NCBI RefSeq assembly: GCF_002760655.1
Contig: NZ_PDOC01000007.1
Coordinates: 181,734-245,733, forward strand
Length of the DNA: 64,000 nt
Direction: 5' to 3'
Source: Massilia eurypsychrophila
GTDB lineage: Bacteria; Pseudomonadota; Gammaproteobacteria; Burkholderiales; Burkholderiaceae_D
Part shown: piece after piece, positions 52,993-62,496 of the stretch
Layout: every line of letters starts with the position of its first letter
How positions within the stretch are numbered: the first letter of the stretch is position 1
Program-made: the position numbers and the translations under genes
The notes under the pieces: model-generated
Seen by the model: the letters and a program-made list of their open reading frames with translations, nothing else
What the model was told of the DNA's origin: nothing
Database searches by the model: none

Positions 52993-53859
52993 ATGCTCGA
53001 AATTCGCAACGTCGTGAAAACCTTTGGCAGGGACGTCACCGCCGTCGACGGCGTTTCGCTGAGCCTGCGCGCCGGCGTGGTCGGCCTGATCGGCCACAAC
53101 GGCGCCGGCAAGACCACGCTGATGCAGATGATCGCCACGCTGACGCGTCCGACCAGCGGCGAAATTGTCTTCCAGGGAGCCGACATCGTCGCCCGCCCCG
53201 ATGCGATCCGGCGCCGCCTTGGCTACCTGCCGCAGGACTTCGGCGTCTACCCGAACCTGACGGCGCTCGAGTTCATGCAGTACTTCGCCGCGCTCAAGGG
53301 CGTGCGCGATCCGGCCCGAATTCGCCACCTGCTTGAACTGGTCAACCTGCACGAACACGCCAGGCGGCCAGCTTCCGCCTTCTCCGGCGGCATGCGGCGC
53401 CGGCTCGGCATCGCCCAGGCGCTGCTGGCCGATCCCGACATCCTGATCGTCGACGAGCCCACCGCAGGCCTCGACCCCGAGGAGCGCCTGCGCTTTCGCA
53501 ACCTGCTGTCCGAACTCGGATTCGACAAGCTGGTGATCATGTCGACCCATATCGTCTCCGATGTCGAAAGCATCGCCGGCCAGCTGGCCATCATGCGCTC
53601 CGGGAAGCTGGTGGCGTTCGAAACGCCCGCCGCCATCCTCGACAAGGCGCGCGGCCAGGTCTGGTCGGCCAGCGTAGGCACGGCCGATTACGACGCCTTG
53701 CGCGCCAGTGTCCACGTGCTGCATGCGCAGCGCCAAGGCGAGACGATGGCGGTGCGCATCGCCCACGCCGGCTCGCCGTGCGCCGGCGCCAGCCTGGCCG
53801 AACCGTCGCTGGAGGAAGCGCTGATGGCGCAGCGCTACGCGGTGCGGGAGGCGGCATGA
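52993..53859 (+). CDS. ABC-2 type exporter ATP-binding protein
   Basis: 288 residues from ATG 52993. Walker A GHNGAGKTTLMQM, Q-loop LPQDFG, signature FSGGMRRRLGIAQ, Walker B ILIVDEPTAGLDP, and H-loop STH are present. The C-terminal 70 residues (ILDKARGQVWSASVG, LEEALMAQRY) match the extension of ABC-2 drug or antibiotic exporters. The stop overlaps the permease start by four bases (ATGA), so both are made together. Substrate unknown. Confidence 0.92.
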   Translation: MLEIRNVVKTFGRDVTAVDGVSLSLRAGVVGLIGHNGAGKTTLMQMIATLTRPTSGEIVFQGADIVARPDAIRRRLGYLPQDFGVYPNLTALEFMQYFAALKGVRDPARIRHLLELVNLHEHARRPASAFSGGMRRRLGIAQALLADPDILIVDEPTAGLDPEERLRFRNLLSELGFDKLVIMSTHIVSDVESIAGQLAIMRSGKLVAFETPAAILDKARGQVWSASVGTADYDALRASVHVLHAQRQGETMAVRIAHAGSPCAGASLAEPSLEEALMAQRYAVREAA

Positions 53860-55418
53860 CCGGCTATCTGCTCAAGATGCTGGCGCTGAACGAAATGCGC
53901 CTTCGCATGCGGCGCCTGTCGACCGTCGTCGCGCTGCTGGCGGTGATCGTCATCAGCTGGGCCATCCTGGAGGATCCGGCCGGTGGCCACGCGCTGATTG
54001 TCATTAACGGTGCACGGGTGCTCTATACCAGCTCGGCGCTGGCGCTGGGCAGCGCCGCGATGGCGTCGATGCTGTTCTCGCTGGGCGGGTTCTTCCTCGT
54101 GCGCGGACGCATCGCCGAAGACATTCGCACCGGCGCCGGCGGCGTGATCGGCGCCACCCCGGTACGCAACGGGCTGTTCCTGGCCGGGCGCTGGTTTGGC
54201 GCGGTCGCCTATCTTGGCCTGCTCGTGCTGGCGGTGATGGCCACCATGATGGTGTGCCACGCTCTGCGCGGCGACGGCCCGATCCAGCCGCTGCTCTACC
54301 TGTCGACCTACTGCCTGATCCTGCTGCCGGCGATTATGTTCGCCGCCAGCTGCGCCATCCTGTTCGACAGCTGGGCGCCGCTGATGGGCAAGGGCGGCGA
54401 CTTGCTGTTCTTCTTAATCTGGATTGCGCAGTTGTCGGTGATGGCGTTCATCGAGAGCTCCGGCTCGCTCGGTTCACTGTGGACGGTGTGCGACTTCACC
54501 GGCCTGGCGACCACGATGTCGACGCTGGCCGGCCATTTCGACATCCGCCATACCTCGCTCGGCGGCGGTGCGACGTTCGATCCGGCGCTTGCGCCGCTGA
54601 CGCTGCCGGCGGTGCCGTGGACGGCAAGCGTGCTGGCGATGCGTTTCGCCTCGGCCGTGCTGGCGCCGTTGCCGCTGCTGGCGGCGGTGCTGGTATTTCA
54701 CCGCTTTTCACCCGACAAGGTGAAGGTCTCCAGCGCGCGCCAGCGCCGCTCGCCGCTGGCGTTGCTGGACGGCGGGCTGCGCCCCTTGTCGCGCCTGGTG
54801 CAGCCGCTGTTCGCGCTTTCGGCCCGGTTGCCGCGCTGGTGCGGCCAGGTGCTGGCCGACGTGGCGCTGACGCTGGCGGCGTCGCCGTCGGCGATTGCCG
54901 CGCTGCTGGCGGCTGCAGTCACCGCTGCGCTGGTTGACGTCCGCCTGCTTGGGCCGGTGCTGCTGGCCTGCGTGGCGGGATGGGGCATCCTGGTCGGCGA
55001 CCTCAGCACGCGCGATTTCCAGGCAGGGGTCGAAGACATGACCGGCGCGGTGGCCGGCGGCGGCGCGCGCCGCTACCTGCGCCAGTTCGGCGCGGCGGCG
55101 GTGCTGGGGTGGATGTTCATGGGCGTGGTTGCGCTGCGCTTCGCCGTGCATGCACCGCTGCGGGCAGCCGCGCTGGCGGCGGGGATCTTCGCCCTGGCGG
55201 CGCTGGCCAGCCTGTTCGGGCGCTGCAGCCGCACCCCGCGCACTTTCCTGGCGCTGTTCCTGTTTGGTTTGTACGTGGCGTCGCAGGCGGTGACGGTGCC
55301 GATGCTCGACGCGGTCGGGTTCAACGGCGCCGCCACCGTGCCTTCGGTGCTTGCGTACCTGGCGATCGGTATCGCGGCGCTCGCCGGCGGCTACGCGTGG
55401 AACCGGTTCCGCGCTTGA
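53856..55418 (+). CDS. ABC-2 type exporter permease
   Basis: 520 residues from ATG 53856 (ATGA overlap). Many membrane helices: VVALLAVIVISWAIL, AALAIVGAAMASMLFSLGGFFLV-like segments, LGLLVLAVMATMMV, YCLILLPAIMFAASCAIL and others up to ALAYLAIGIAALAGGYAW. No periplasmic domain motifs. It works with the preceding ATPase to export an unidentified molecule; the pair resembles exporters of small lipids, peptides or copper/haem-linked factors, but nothing decides between them. Confidence 0.85.
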   Translation: MTGYLLKMLALNEMRLRMRRLSTVVALLAVIVISWAILEDPAGGHALIVINGARVLYTSSALALGSAAMASMLFSLGGFFLVRGRIAEDIRTGAGGVIGATPVRNGLFLAGRWFGAVAYLGLLVLAVMATMMVCHALRGDGPIQPLLYLSTYCLILLPAIMFAASCAILFDSWAPLMGKGGDLLFFLIWIAQLSVMAFIESSGSLGSLWTVCDFTGLATTMSTLAGHFDIRHTSLGGGATFDPALAPLTLPAVPWTASVLAMRFASAVLAPLPLLAAVLVFHRFSPDKVKVSSARQRRSPLALLDGGLRPLSRLVQPLFALSARLPRWCGQVLADVALTLAASPSAIAALLAAAVTAALVDVRLLGPVLLACVAGWGILVGDLSTRDFQAGVEDMTGAVAGGGARRYLRQFGAAAVLGWMFMGVVALRFAVHAPLRAAALAAGIFALAALASLFGRCSRTPRTFLALFLFGLYVASQAVTVPMLDAVGFNGAATVPSVLAYLAIGIAALAGGYAWNRFRA

Positions 55419-55429
55419 GTCAGCGGTGT

Positions 55430-57217
55430 CTACACCGCCAGCTGCTGCAGCAGGTATAGCCGCTGGTACAAGCCGCCCTCGACCTGCATCAGCGCCTCGT
55501 GCGTGCCGGCTTCCTCGATGCGGCCGTGATTGAGCACGATGATGCGGTCAGCGTCGCGGATCGTCGACAGCCGGTGCGCGATCGCGACGATCGTCACCCG
55601 TCCGCGCAGCTCGTCCAGCGCCACCTGAACGATTTGCTCGGTCTGGCTGTCGATGTTCGACGTCGCCTCGTCCAGAAGCAGGATGCGCGGCTGGCCGGCC
55701 AGCGCGCGGGCGATCGCGATCAGCTGCTTTTGCCCGGTCGATAAGCGCGACCCGCTTTCGCCGAGCGAAGTCGCGTAGCCCTGCTCGAGCGCGGCGATGA
55801 AGTCGTGCGCGTGGGCCGCGCGCGCCGCCGTCTCGACCTGCTGTTGCGACAGGCCGCGCCCCATGTCGATATTCTCGAACGCCGACGCCGCCAGCAGGAA
55901 CGGATCCTGCGGCACCAGCCCGACCTCGGCGCGAAAGCGCTCGTTGTCGATGCCGGCGATCGGCTCGCCGCGGATCTCGATGCTGCCTTGCTGCGTGCTG
56001 TAGTAGCGCAGCAGCAGCGACAGCAAGGTCGACTTGCCGCTGCCGGTATGGCCGACGATGCCGACAAAATCGCCCTGCGCGATGTCGAGGTTCAGGTGAT
56101 GCAGCACCGTCTGCCCCGGCACGTACGCAAACGACAGGTCGCGCACGGCGATGGCAGGGACGTCGTCGGCCACGGCGCGCGCCGCGGCCGGCGCCTTGCC
56201 GGCGGCATGTTCGGGTGCGCCCGGCTCGTCGAGCAGCGTGGCCACGCGGGCGGTTGCCACCACGGCCTGCTGCAGGCCGCTGAACTGCATGGTGATCTGG
56301 ATCAGCGGCTCGACCACGCGCGCGATGTAGCTGATGAACGCATACAGCACGCCCACTTCCACCGCGCTCATTTCGCGCTGGCCGAAGCTGAAGATGACCA
56401 CCGCCAGCAGGATCACGTTGAGCAGGTCGAGCGCGGGACGCAGCAGGAAGGCGTTGGCGCGCAGTTCGGCCAGGCGCGCGGTGTAGTGCGCCTGGTTGGT
56501 GACGGCAAAGCGCTGGGCAAAGCGCGCCTGCGCGTTGTTCGCCTGCAGTACGCTCATGCCGCCGATCGATTCGGCCATCTGGCCGTTGATGTCGCTGCGC
56601 AGCGCGCGCGCCCGCGTCACCGCCGGCGCCGACATGCGCTGGTACAGCCACACGATCAGCACCACCGCCGGCACCAGCGCTAGCACGATCAGCATCAGGC
56701 GCCAGTCGAGGAAGGCCATCGCTGCCAGCGTGCCGACCAGGACGATGGTGCTGTCGAGGATGACGAACAGCACCTGGATGTACAGTGTCTTGACCGCTTC
56801 GGTGTCGTTGGTGACGCGGCTGACCAGCTGGCCCGTGATGGCCTGGTCGAAGAAGGCCATCGGCAGGCGCAGCACGTGGCCGTACACCCATTCGCGCAGG
56901 CGCTGCACCGAGCGCATCGCCAGGCCCGACAGGCGCACCAGCTGCAGGTAGCGCAGCCACGAGGCGATCCAGCCGGTGACGAGCATCCCACCGAGCAGCG
57001 CGGCGATGCGCGACCAGTCGAGGTGGCGCGGCAGCAGGTGGTCGTCGATCAGCGCCTTGCCGAGGATCGGGCCGAGCACCTCGAGCAGGGCGGCCAGCGC
57101 CAGCCACAGTACCGCCCAGCCGAGATGGCGGCGCTCCGGCCAGGCGGCACGGCGCAGCAGGCCGGTGGCGCGGGCGGCCTGGGCGCGCATGGTCTTCGCG
57201 TCGGAATCAGAGCGCAT
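55430..57217 (-). CDS. mdlB: MdlB-like ABC transporter half
   Basis: 595 residues: an exporter-type membrane domain with six helices (LGWAVLWLALAALLEVLG to VGVLYAFISYIARVVEPLIQITMQ) fused to an ATPase (Walker A GHTGSGKST, signature RLSTGQKQLIAIARAL, Walker B ILLLDEATSNIDS). The match to E. coli MdlB is recognisable in ITGQLVSRVTNDTEAVKTLY, DINGQMAESIGGMSVLQ and FISYIARVVEPLI. It overlaps the mdlA stop by 11 bases and most likely forms a heterodimer with it. Substrate not established. Confidence 0.88.
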   Translation of the reverse strand: MRSDSDAKTMRAQAARATGLLRRAAWPERRHLGWAVLWLALAALLEVLGPILGKALIDDHLLPRHLDWSRIAALLGGMLVTGWIASWLRYLQLVRLSGLAMRSVQRLREWVYGHVLRLPMAFFDQAITGQLVSRVTNDTEAVKTLYIQVLFVILDSTIVLVGTLAAMAFLDWRLMLIVLALVPAVVLIVWLYQRMSAPAVTRARALRSDINGQMAESIGGMSVLQANNAQARFAQRFAVTNQAHYTARLAELRANAFLLRPALDLLNVILLAVVIFSFGQREMSAVEVGVLYAFISYIARVVEPLIQITMQFSGLQQAVVATARVATLLDEPGAPEHAAGKAPAAARAVADDVPAIAVRDLSFAYVPGQTVLHHLNLDIAQGDFVGIVGHTGSGKSTLLSLLLRYYSTQQGSIEIRGEPIAGIDNERFRAEVGLVPQDPFLLAASAFENIDMGRGLSQQQVETAARAAHAHDFIAALEQGYATSLGESGSRLSTGQKQLIAIARALAGQPRILLLDEATSNIDSQTEQIVQVALDELRGRVTIVAIAHRLSTIRDADRIIVLNHGRIEEAGTHEALMQVEGGLYQRLYLLQQLAV

Positions 57218-58958
57218 CGAGGCTGGCCTCCAGTTGTTGGTAGCGCCACTGGCTGGCGTACCAGCCGCCGGCGCCGAGCAGCGCGTCGTGGCTGCCCGAC
57301 TCGGTGACGCGGCCTTCGCGCAGCACCACGATCAGGTCGGCGCCGGCCACTGCCGACAACCGATGGCTGGCGATGATGGCGCTGCGACCGGGCTGCTCGC
57401 GGCGTAGTTCTTCCAGGTGTTCGAGGATGCGCGTCTCGGTGCCGGTATCGACCGCCGACAATGCGTCGTCGAGCAGCAGCAACGAGCTGTGTGCCAGCAG
57501 CGAGCGGGCAATCGCCACGCGCTGGCGCTGGCCGCCCGACAGGGTGATGCCTTTTTCGCCGACGTGCGTCTCGTAGCCTTGCGGGAAGCGCAGGATGTCT
57601 TCGTGGATCGCGGCCATGTGGGCCGCGTGTTCGACTTCGGCGCGGCTGGCGCCGGGGCGGCCGAGCGCGATGTTGTCGGCAATCGTGGCCGAGAACAGGA
57701 ACGACTCCTGCGGCACCCAGCTCATCGCCGATCGCAGCGCCGACAGCGTGTAGTCGCCCAGCGCCTGGCCGCCCCATGTAACCTGGCCGTGCTGCGGCGT
57801 GGCCTGGCGCAGCAGCATCCGCAGCAACGTCGATTTGCCGGCGCCGGTCGGCCCCACCAGCCCGAGCGTCTGGCCGGCCGGCAGCGCCAGCGACACGCCG
57901 GCCAGTGCCGCCGTGTCCTGGCCGGCGTAGCTGAAGCTGACGTCGGCCAGCACCAGCGTGCCCGGCACGACCGACGCGATGGTGCCGTGGTCGTCCACCG
58001 ACAGCGGTTCGTCGAGCAGCGGCTGCAGGCGCGTCCACGCCGCGCGTCCGCGCTCGATCAGCGACAGCACCCAGCCGGCGGCGAACATCGGCCAGATCAG
58101 CTGTCCAAGGTACATGGTAAAGCTGGTCAGCTCGCCAATGGTCAGCTCGTTGTGCCACACCAGGTAGCTGCCCAGGCCAAGCGTGAAAACGCCGGCCGCC
58201 GTCAAGGTCAGGCCGACCGCCGGCTCGTACGCCGCTTCCCATTGCTGCGCGGTGAGGCTCGCTTCCGAGGCGTGCGCGGCGAGGATGCCGAACTGCTTCG
58301 CGCTGCGCTCTTCCAGCCCGAGCGCGCGCAAAGTACGCACGCCCGACAGCGACTCCTGCACGTGATCGTTGAGTGCGGCGAAGCGCTTGAGCGAATCGGT
58401 GGAGGCGGTGTGAATCTGGCTGGAGATGCGCCAGAACGCCAGCGCCATCAGCGGGAACGGCACCAGCGCGATGGTGGCCAAGCGCCAGTCGACGCCGAGC
58501 ATCATGATCGCCAACACCATCAGCAAGGTCAGGCTGCCGTCGAAGCCGGCCAGCATCGCTTCGCCGGCCGCCATCTCGATGGCGTCGATGTCGTTGGTCG
58601 CCAGCGCCATCAGGTCGCCGGTGCGCTGCTTCTGGTAAAACGCCGGCCCCTGCGCCGACAGGCGCGCATAGAAGCGCGTGCGCAGTTCGACGCCGAGTTG
58701 ATACGCCGCGGCGAACAGGCGCAGGCGCCAGCCGACCCGCAACAGGTAGATGGCCACGCCGAGCGCGAGCAGCTGTGCCAGTTCGATCAGCAGTTCGCGT
58801 TCGCCCAGCCGATGCGCGGCCAGGCCGTCGATCATTGCGCCGATCTTGCGCGGCACCCAGACGGTACACAGGGCGACGCCCGCCAGCATCAGCGCGGACG
58901 ACGCGTACGCTCGCCAATGACGGCGCACGAAGCCGCCGATCAGCCCTAATAAACTCAT
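57207..58958 (-). CDS. mdlA: MdlA-like ABC transporter half
   Basis: 583 residues: exporter-type membrane domain plus ATPase. Recognisable MdlA features are RTGDLMALATNDIDAIEMAAGEAML, LGVDWRLATIALVPFPLM, LTIGELTSFTMYLGQLIWPMFAAGWV and the very end YQQLEASLDAL. Walker A GPTGAGKSTLLRML, signature LSGGQRQRVAIARSLL, and Walker B LLLLDDALSAVD are present. The DD after Walker B replaces the normal DE, a known MdlA-type trait; the MdlB partner has the catalytic DE. First gene of the pair. Confidence 0.88.
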   Translation of the reverse strand: MSLLGLIGGFVRRHWRAYASSALMLAGVALCTVWVPRKIGAMIDGLAAHRLGERELLIELAQLLALGVAIYLLRVGWRLRLFAAAYQLGVELRTRFYARLSAQGPAFYQKQRTGDLMALATNDIDAIEMAAGEAMLAGFDGSLTLLMVLAIMMLGVDWRLATIALVPFPLMALAFWRISSQIHTASTDSLKRFAALNDHVQESLSGVRTLRALGLEERSAKQFGILAAHASEASLTAQQWEAAYEPAVGLTLTAAGVFTLGLGSYLVWHNELTIGELTSFTMYLGQLIWPMFAAGWVLSLIERGRAAWTRLQPLLDEPLSVDDHGTIASVVPGTLVLADVSFSYAGQDTAALAGVSLALPAGQTLGLVGPTGAGKSTLLRMLLRQATPQHGQVTWGGQALGDYTLSALRSAMSWVPQESFLFSATIADNIALGRPGASRAEVEHAAHMAAIHEDILRFPQGYETHVGEKGITLSGGQRQRVAIARSLLAHSSLLLLDDALSAVDTGTETRILEHLEELRREQPGRSAIIASHRLSAVAGADLIVVLREGRVTESGSHDALLGAGGWYASQWRYQQLEASLDAL

Positions 58959-59005
58959 GATGTCCTTGCCGCTTCAAGCCAGTTAAGCCAAACCGGCCCG
59001 CACAC

Positions 59006-59031
59006 AATTAGCGGGCCGAAGCCCGCTAATT
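59006..59031 (-). terminator. Hairpin terminator after the phasin gene
   Basis: Perfect 11-bp inverted repeat AATTAGCGGGC / GCCCGCTAATT. On the minus strand the loop is TTCG, a very stable tetraloop. The T run after the stem is weak. It lies between the phasin stop and the mdlA start, so it likely shields mdlAB from phasin transcripts. Confidence 0.7.
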
Positions 59032-59072
59032 TACTACCTTTGACAGAGCGGCGCAGAGCGCGCCGTTGTCAA

Positions 59073-59744
59073 TCACTTCTTGCGCGGCGCCTTGCCGGCG
59101 GAAGCGGCGGCCTGCTTGGCGACGATTGCCGGGGTGCCCGACACCGGCGCCGGCGCTGGCTCGGCCTCGACCGGCTTGACCTGGGTGACCTCGATCGGCT
59201 TGTCCGACGACGTCACCGGGAACGATGCGGTGGCCGGTTTCGGCAGCTCCATGGCGCCGGTGGCCTTGGCGATCAAGGTGGGTTCGGCGATCGGCGCGGC
59301 GGCCGGAACGCTGGCGGCAGCTTCAGGCGCCAGCGCGGGAGCGGCTTCGAATTGCGCGCTTGGCGCTTGCGGCGCGGCGGCCGGCGATTCGGCAGGCGCG
59401 GCGGCCGGCGATTCGGCAGGTGCTGCGGCCGGCGATTCGGCCGGTGCTGCGGCCGGGGCGGTGCCGACAATGCCAAGCAGCTGGCGGCTGTAAGCGAGCG
59501 CGCTGTCGAACTGGGACTGGGTCTGCTTGGTGACGGCGAACAGGTCGCGCGGATCCTTGGCCGACATCACCTGGCGCATCAGCGCGGACGACTGTGCCAG
59601 CGATTGGCGCGAGGCGTCGATATTGAGCGCGACGAGCTTCTCGACGCTTTCAAACGCCTTGCCGGTAAACGTCTGGAAAAACTTGAATTGCGCTTCGAGC
59701 TGCAACTTGCGTGCTTCGGAAAACTGTTCAGGAAGATTGGTCAT
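59073..59744 (-). CDS. phaP: Phasin family protein (PHA granule-associated)
   Basis: 223 residues. The first 90 match the phasin pattern: LPEQFSEARKLQLEAQFKFFQTFTGKAFESVEKLVALNIDAS, then QSLAQSSALMRQVMSAKDPRDLFAV and QFDSALAYSRQLLGI. Phasins coat polyhydroxyalkanoate granules. The second half is an Ala/Pro/Glu-rich tail with three AAAPAESP copies, as in many betaproteobacterial phasins that carry a disordered or Lys-rich end (APRKK). Start ATG 59744 with AAGGAA upstream. Confidence 0.85.
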   Translation of the reverse strand: MTNLPEQFSEARKLQLEAQFKFFQTFTGKAFESVEKLVALNIDASRQSLAQSSALMRQVMSAKDPRDLFAVTKQTQSQFDSALAYSRQLLGIVGTAPAAAPAESPAAAPAESPAAAPAESPAAAPQAPSAQFEAAPALAPEAAASVPAAAPIAEPTLIAKATGAMELPKPATASFPVTSSDKPIEVTQVKPVEAEPAPAPVSGTPAIVAKQAAASAGKAPRKK

Positions 59745-59789
59745 CGGGTAATTCCTTATCGGTCGTTTATGATGCGCTGCAATATCGTT

Positions 59790-59838
59790 CCTAGTTTATC
59801 CATGAATGCAAGGCTTGAAAAGTATTATTTCAACTAGG
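59790..59838. promoter_or_regulatory. Nested inverted repeats upstream of the phasin gene
   Basis: CCTAGTT (59790-59796) pairs with AACTAGG (59832-59838), and TTGAAA (59815-59820) with TTTCAA (59828-59833) inside it. The region lies 46-94 bases ahead of the phasin start, where a PhaR-like repressor could bind. Regulator not identified. Confidence 0.3.
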
Positions 59839-59946
59839 TTCTCCAATAAATATTGCGCTGCAGCATGGATTTCCAAGCGTCAATTTTGCTCGGTCACCCT
59901 TGCTTGAAGCGCTACAATCGCTTGTCCCCGTGCCCCAGGAGCCAAC

Positions 59947-61221
59947 ATGGATCTCGTCATTCGCAATGCCAGCCTTGCCGACGGCCGCCGCCAGATCGAC
60001 ATCGCGATCGAGCATGGCCGCATCGCCGCGCTTGGCCCGCAGCTCGCCGTCGCCGGCGCCCGCGAAATCGACGCCGGTGGCGACCTGGTGACGCCGCCTT
60101 TCGTCGACGCCCACTTCCACATGGACGCCACGCTCAGCTACGGCCTGCCGCGGGTGAACCAGTCCGGCACCCTGCTTGAGGGGATCGCGCTGTGGGGCGA
60201 ACTTAAGCCGGTGCTGCTGCAGGAGGCGCTGATCGAGCGCGCGATGCAGTACTGCGACTGGGCGGTGGCGCGCGGCCTGCTGGCGATCCGCTCGCACGTC
60301 GACATCTGCGACGACCGCCTGCTGGCCGTTGAAGCGCTGCTCGAAGTGCGCCGGCGCGTCGCGCCGTATCTCGACCTGCAGCTGGTCGCCTTTCCGCAGG
60401 ACGGCATCCTGCGCAGCGCCACCGCGTTCGACAACCTGCGCCGCGCCATCGCGATGGGCGTCGACGTCGTCGGCGGCATCCCGCATTTCGAGCGCACCAT
60501 GGCCGAGGGCGCGCAGTCGGTGCGGCTGCTGTGCGAATTGGCCGCCGAGCGCGGCCTGCGCGTCGACATGCACTGCGACGAATCGGACGACCCGATGTCG
60601 CGCCACATCGAGACGCTCGCGTTCGAGACCCATCGCCTCGGCATGCACGGCAGGGTGGCCGGCTCGCACCTGACGTCGATGCACTCGATGGACAATTACT
60701 ACGTCAGCAAACTGCTGCCGCTGATCTGCGAGGCGGGCGTGGCGGCGATCGCCAACCCGCTCATCAACATCACCTTGCAGGGCCGCCACGACAGCTACCC
60801 GAAGCGGCGCGGCATGACGCGCGTGCCGGAACTGCTGGCCGCCGGCGTCGATGTCGCTTTCGGCCACGACTGCGTGATGGATCCATGGTACAGCCTCGGT
60901 TCGGGCGACATGCTGGAAGTGGCGCACATGGGCCTGCACGTGGCGCAGATGACCGGGCAGGAGGCGATGCACCAGTGCTTCTTGGCGGTGACGGCGACGC
61001 CGGCGCGCATTCTCGGGCTTGAAGGCTACGGTCTCGAACCTGGCTGCCACGCCGACTTCGTGCTGCTCGACGCCGCCAGCACGGTTGAGGCGATCCGCCT
61101 GCGCGCGGCGCGCCGGCTGGTGGTGCGCCGCGGCGTTGTGGTCAGCGAAGCGCCGCGCGCCGGCGCCACGCTGCACCTGCCGGGCCGCCCGGCGACGGTC
61201 GATTTCCGCCTCGGGCGCTAA
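59947..61221 (+). CDS. codA: Cytosine deaminase-like amidohydrolase
   Basis: 424 residues. Metal-dependent hydrolase with DAHFHMDATL, VDMHCDESDDPMSRHIETL, GSHLTSMHSMDNYYVSKL, NPLINITLQGRHDSYPKRRGMTRV and FGHDCVMDPWYSLGSGDML, all closely following E. coli CodA (HIH, HCDE, LQGRFDTYPKRRG, GHDDVFDPWY). It deaminates cytosine to uracil, or a related ring amine. The position equal to CodA Asp313 is C in GHDCVMDPW, with Asp one residue before, so the match at the catalytic Asp is retained. Single gene, followed by two GNAT genes. Confidence 0.85.
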   Translation: MDLVIRNASLADGRRQIDIAIEHGRIAALGPQLAVAGAREIDAGGDLVTPPFVDAHFHMDATLSYGLPRVNQSGTLLEGIALWGELKPVLLQEALIERAMQYCDWAVARGLLAIRSHVDICDDRLLAVEALLEVRRRVAPYLDLQLVAFPQDGILRSATAFDNLRRAIAMGVDVVGGIPHFERTMAEGAQSVRLLCELAAERGLRVDMHCDESDDPMSRHIETLAFETHRLGMHGRVAGSHLTSMHSMDNYYVSKLLPLICEAGVAAIANPLINITLQGRHDSYPKRRGMTRVPELLAAGVDVAFGHDCVMDPWYSLGSGDMLEVAHMGLHVAQMTGQEAMHQCFLAVTATPARILGLEGYGLEPGCHADFVLLDAASTVEAIRLRAARRLVVRRGVVVSEAPRAGATLHLPGRPATVDFRLGR

Positions 61222-61267
61222 GCGCGCGGTGCTAGAATCAGCGGCATCAGAATAGAAGGGGAGCACC

Positions 61268-61795
61268 TTGGAACACATCAGTATCCGACCGGCTCACGAA
61301 GAAGACCTCGACGCGATCTGGGACATCTTCCATTTCCACCTGGCCGCAGGTGAGACCTATCCGTTCGAAGCGCACACCCCGAGGAGTGTGTGCGATCAGT
61401 ACTGGCTGGGACCGAACGTGACCAGTTTCGTCGCGCTCGATGCGCGCGGCGAGGTGCTCGGCATGTACCGCATCGCGCCGAACCAGCTCGGCCGCGGGGC
61501 GCATGTCGCCAACGCGTCGTACATGGTCGCCGATGCGGCCAGGAATAATGGCGTGGGCGCGCTGATGGGCCGGCACAGCCTTGTCGAAGCACGCCGCCTC
61601 GGCTACCTGGCGATGCAGTTCAACTACGTGGTCAGCACTAACGCGCCGGCGGTGGCGCTGTGGCAGAAGCTCGGCTTTTCGATCGTCGGCACGCTGCCCA
61701 AAGCGTACCGCCATGAGCAGCTTGGTTACGTCGACGCGCTGGTGATGTACCAGCTGCTCAGCGACCCGGCCACCTGGCCGGGCGAATCAGCATGA
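61268..61795 (+). CDS. GNAT family acetyltransferase
   Basis: 175 residues, starting at TTG 61268 with GGGG about 6 bases upstream (AGAAGGGGAGCACC); no ATG fits at this place, and the N-terminal ISIRPAHEEDLDAIWDIF is standard. GNAT motif A is at YMVADAARNNGVGALMGRHSLVEARRLGY, and motif B at NAPAVALWQKLGFSIVGTLP. Small-molecule or protein acetylation is the likely activity; substrate unknown. It overlaps the next GNAT gene by four bases. Confidence 0.85.
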   Translation: MEHISIRPAHEEDLDAIWDIFHFHLAAGETYPFEAHTPRSVCDQYWLGPNVTSFVALDARGEVLGMYRIAPNQLGRGAHVANASYMVADAARNNGVGALMGRHSLVEARRLGYLAMQFNYVVSTNAPAVALWQKLGFSIVGTLPKAYRHEQLGYVDALVMYQLLSDPATWPGESA

Positions 61796-62310
61796 CGCAC
61801 ATCCTCGACACCGAGCGGCTGCGCCTGCGCACGCTGGACCCGGACGACGCCGCGGTCTACCTGAAAGTGGTCAACGTCCCCGCCTTCATCGAATACATCG
61901 GCGACCGCGGCATCCGCACCATCGACGCCGCCCGCAAGGCCATTGCCGAGGGACCGGTGGCGATGCAGCACGCGCTTGGCCACTCGCTGTACCTGGTCGA
62001 GCGCAAGGAAGATGGAGCTGCGATCGGCATGTGCGGCCTGATCAAGCGCGAGAGCCTGCCCGACGTCGACATCGGCTACGCCTTCCTGCCCGAGTACGGC
62101 GGCAAGGGCTACGCCACCGAAGCTGCCGCCGGCGTGCTGGCTTACGCGGCCAGCATTGGCCTTCGCCGCCTGCTGGCGATCACCTCGCCGGGCAACGACG
62201 CCTCCAACGCGGTGCTGAAAAAAATCGGCATGCGCTTCGACAAAATGGTCTACCTGTCGCCGGATGATCCGGGCACGCTGCTGTACTGCTGCGACTTCAC
62301 ACTCGCATGA
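61792..62310 (+). CDS. GNAT family acetyltransferase, RimJ/RimL-like
   Basis: 172 residues starting at ATG 61792 (ATGA overlap). Begins TERLRLRTLDPDDAAVYLKVV and carries GYAFLPEYGGKGYATEAAAGVLAYA, the acetyl-CoA-binding motif, and SNAVLKKIGMRFD. This is the pattern of the Acetyltransf_3/RimJ type. Transcriptionally coupled to the previous GNAT; the two are not close copies of each other. Confidence 0.87.
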   Translation: MTHILDTERLRLRTLDPDDAAVYLKVVNVPAFIEYIGDRGIRTIDAARKAIAEGPVAMQHALGHSLYLVERKEDGAAIGMCGLIKRESLPDVDIGYAFLPEYGGKGYATEAAAGVLAYAASIGLRRLLAITSPGNDASNAVLKKIGMRFDKMVYLSPDDPGTLLYCCDFTLA

Positions 62311-62496
62311 TCCTGGACCGGCTGCGCTCAAGACGCCGGTCACGCAGGAGTCGGCGCTGTCCGGCCCCACTTGGTAGGCGGCGCCACCGATGGTGAATTG
62401 CCGGGAAAGGGAGATGATCGGCACGGACGCTTGCGCCTTATAATCGCCTATAGTTGGGCTGTACCCGCCCCTTGACTAGTGTGCATTGGAGATCTA
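62311..62496 (+). promoter_or_regulatory. Spacer with candidate promoter of the hisC-type gene
   Basis: TATAAT at 62439-62444 is a perfect -10 hexamer 53 bases before GTG 62497, although no good -35 lies 17 bases upstream. GGAG at 62488-62491 is a ribosome-binding site for that GTG. Nothing else is evident. Confidence 0.5.
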
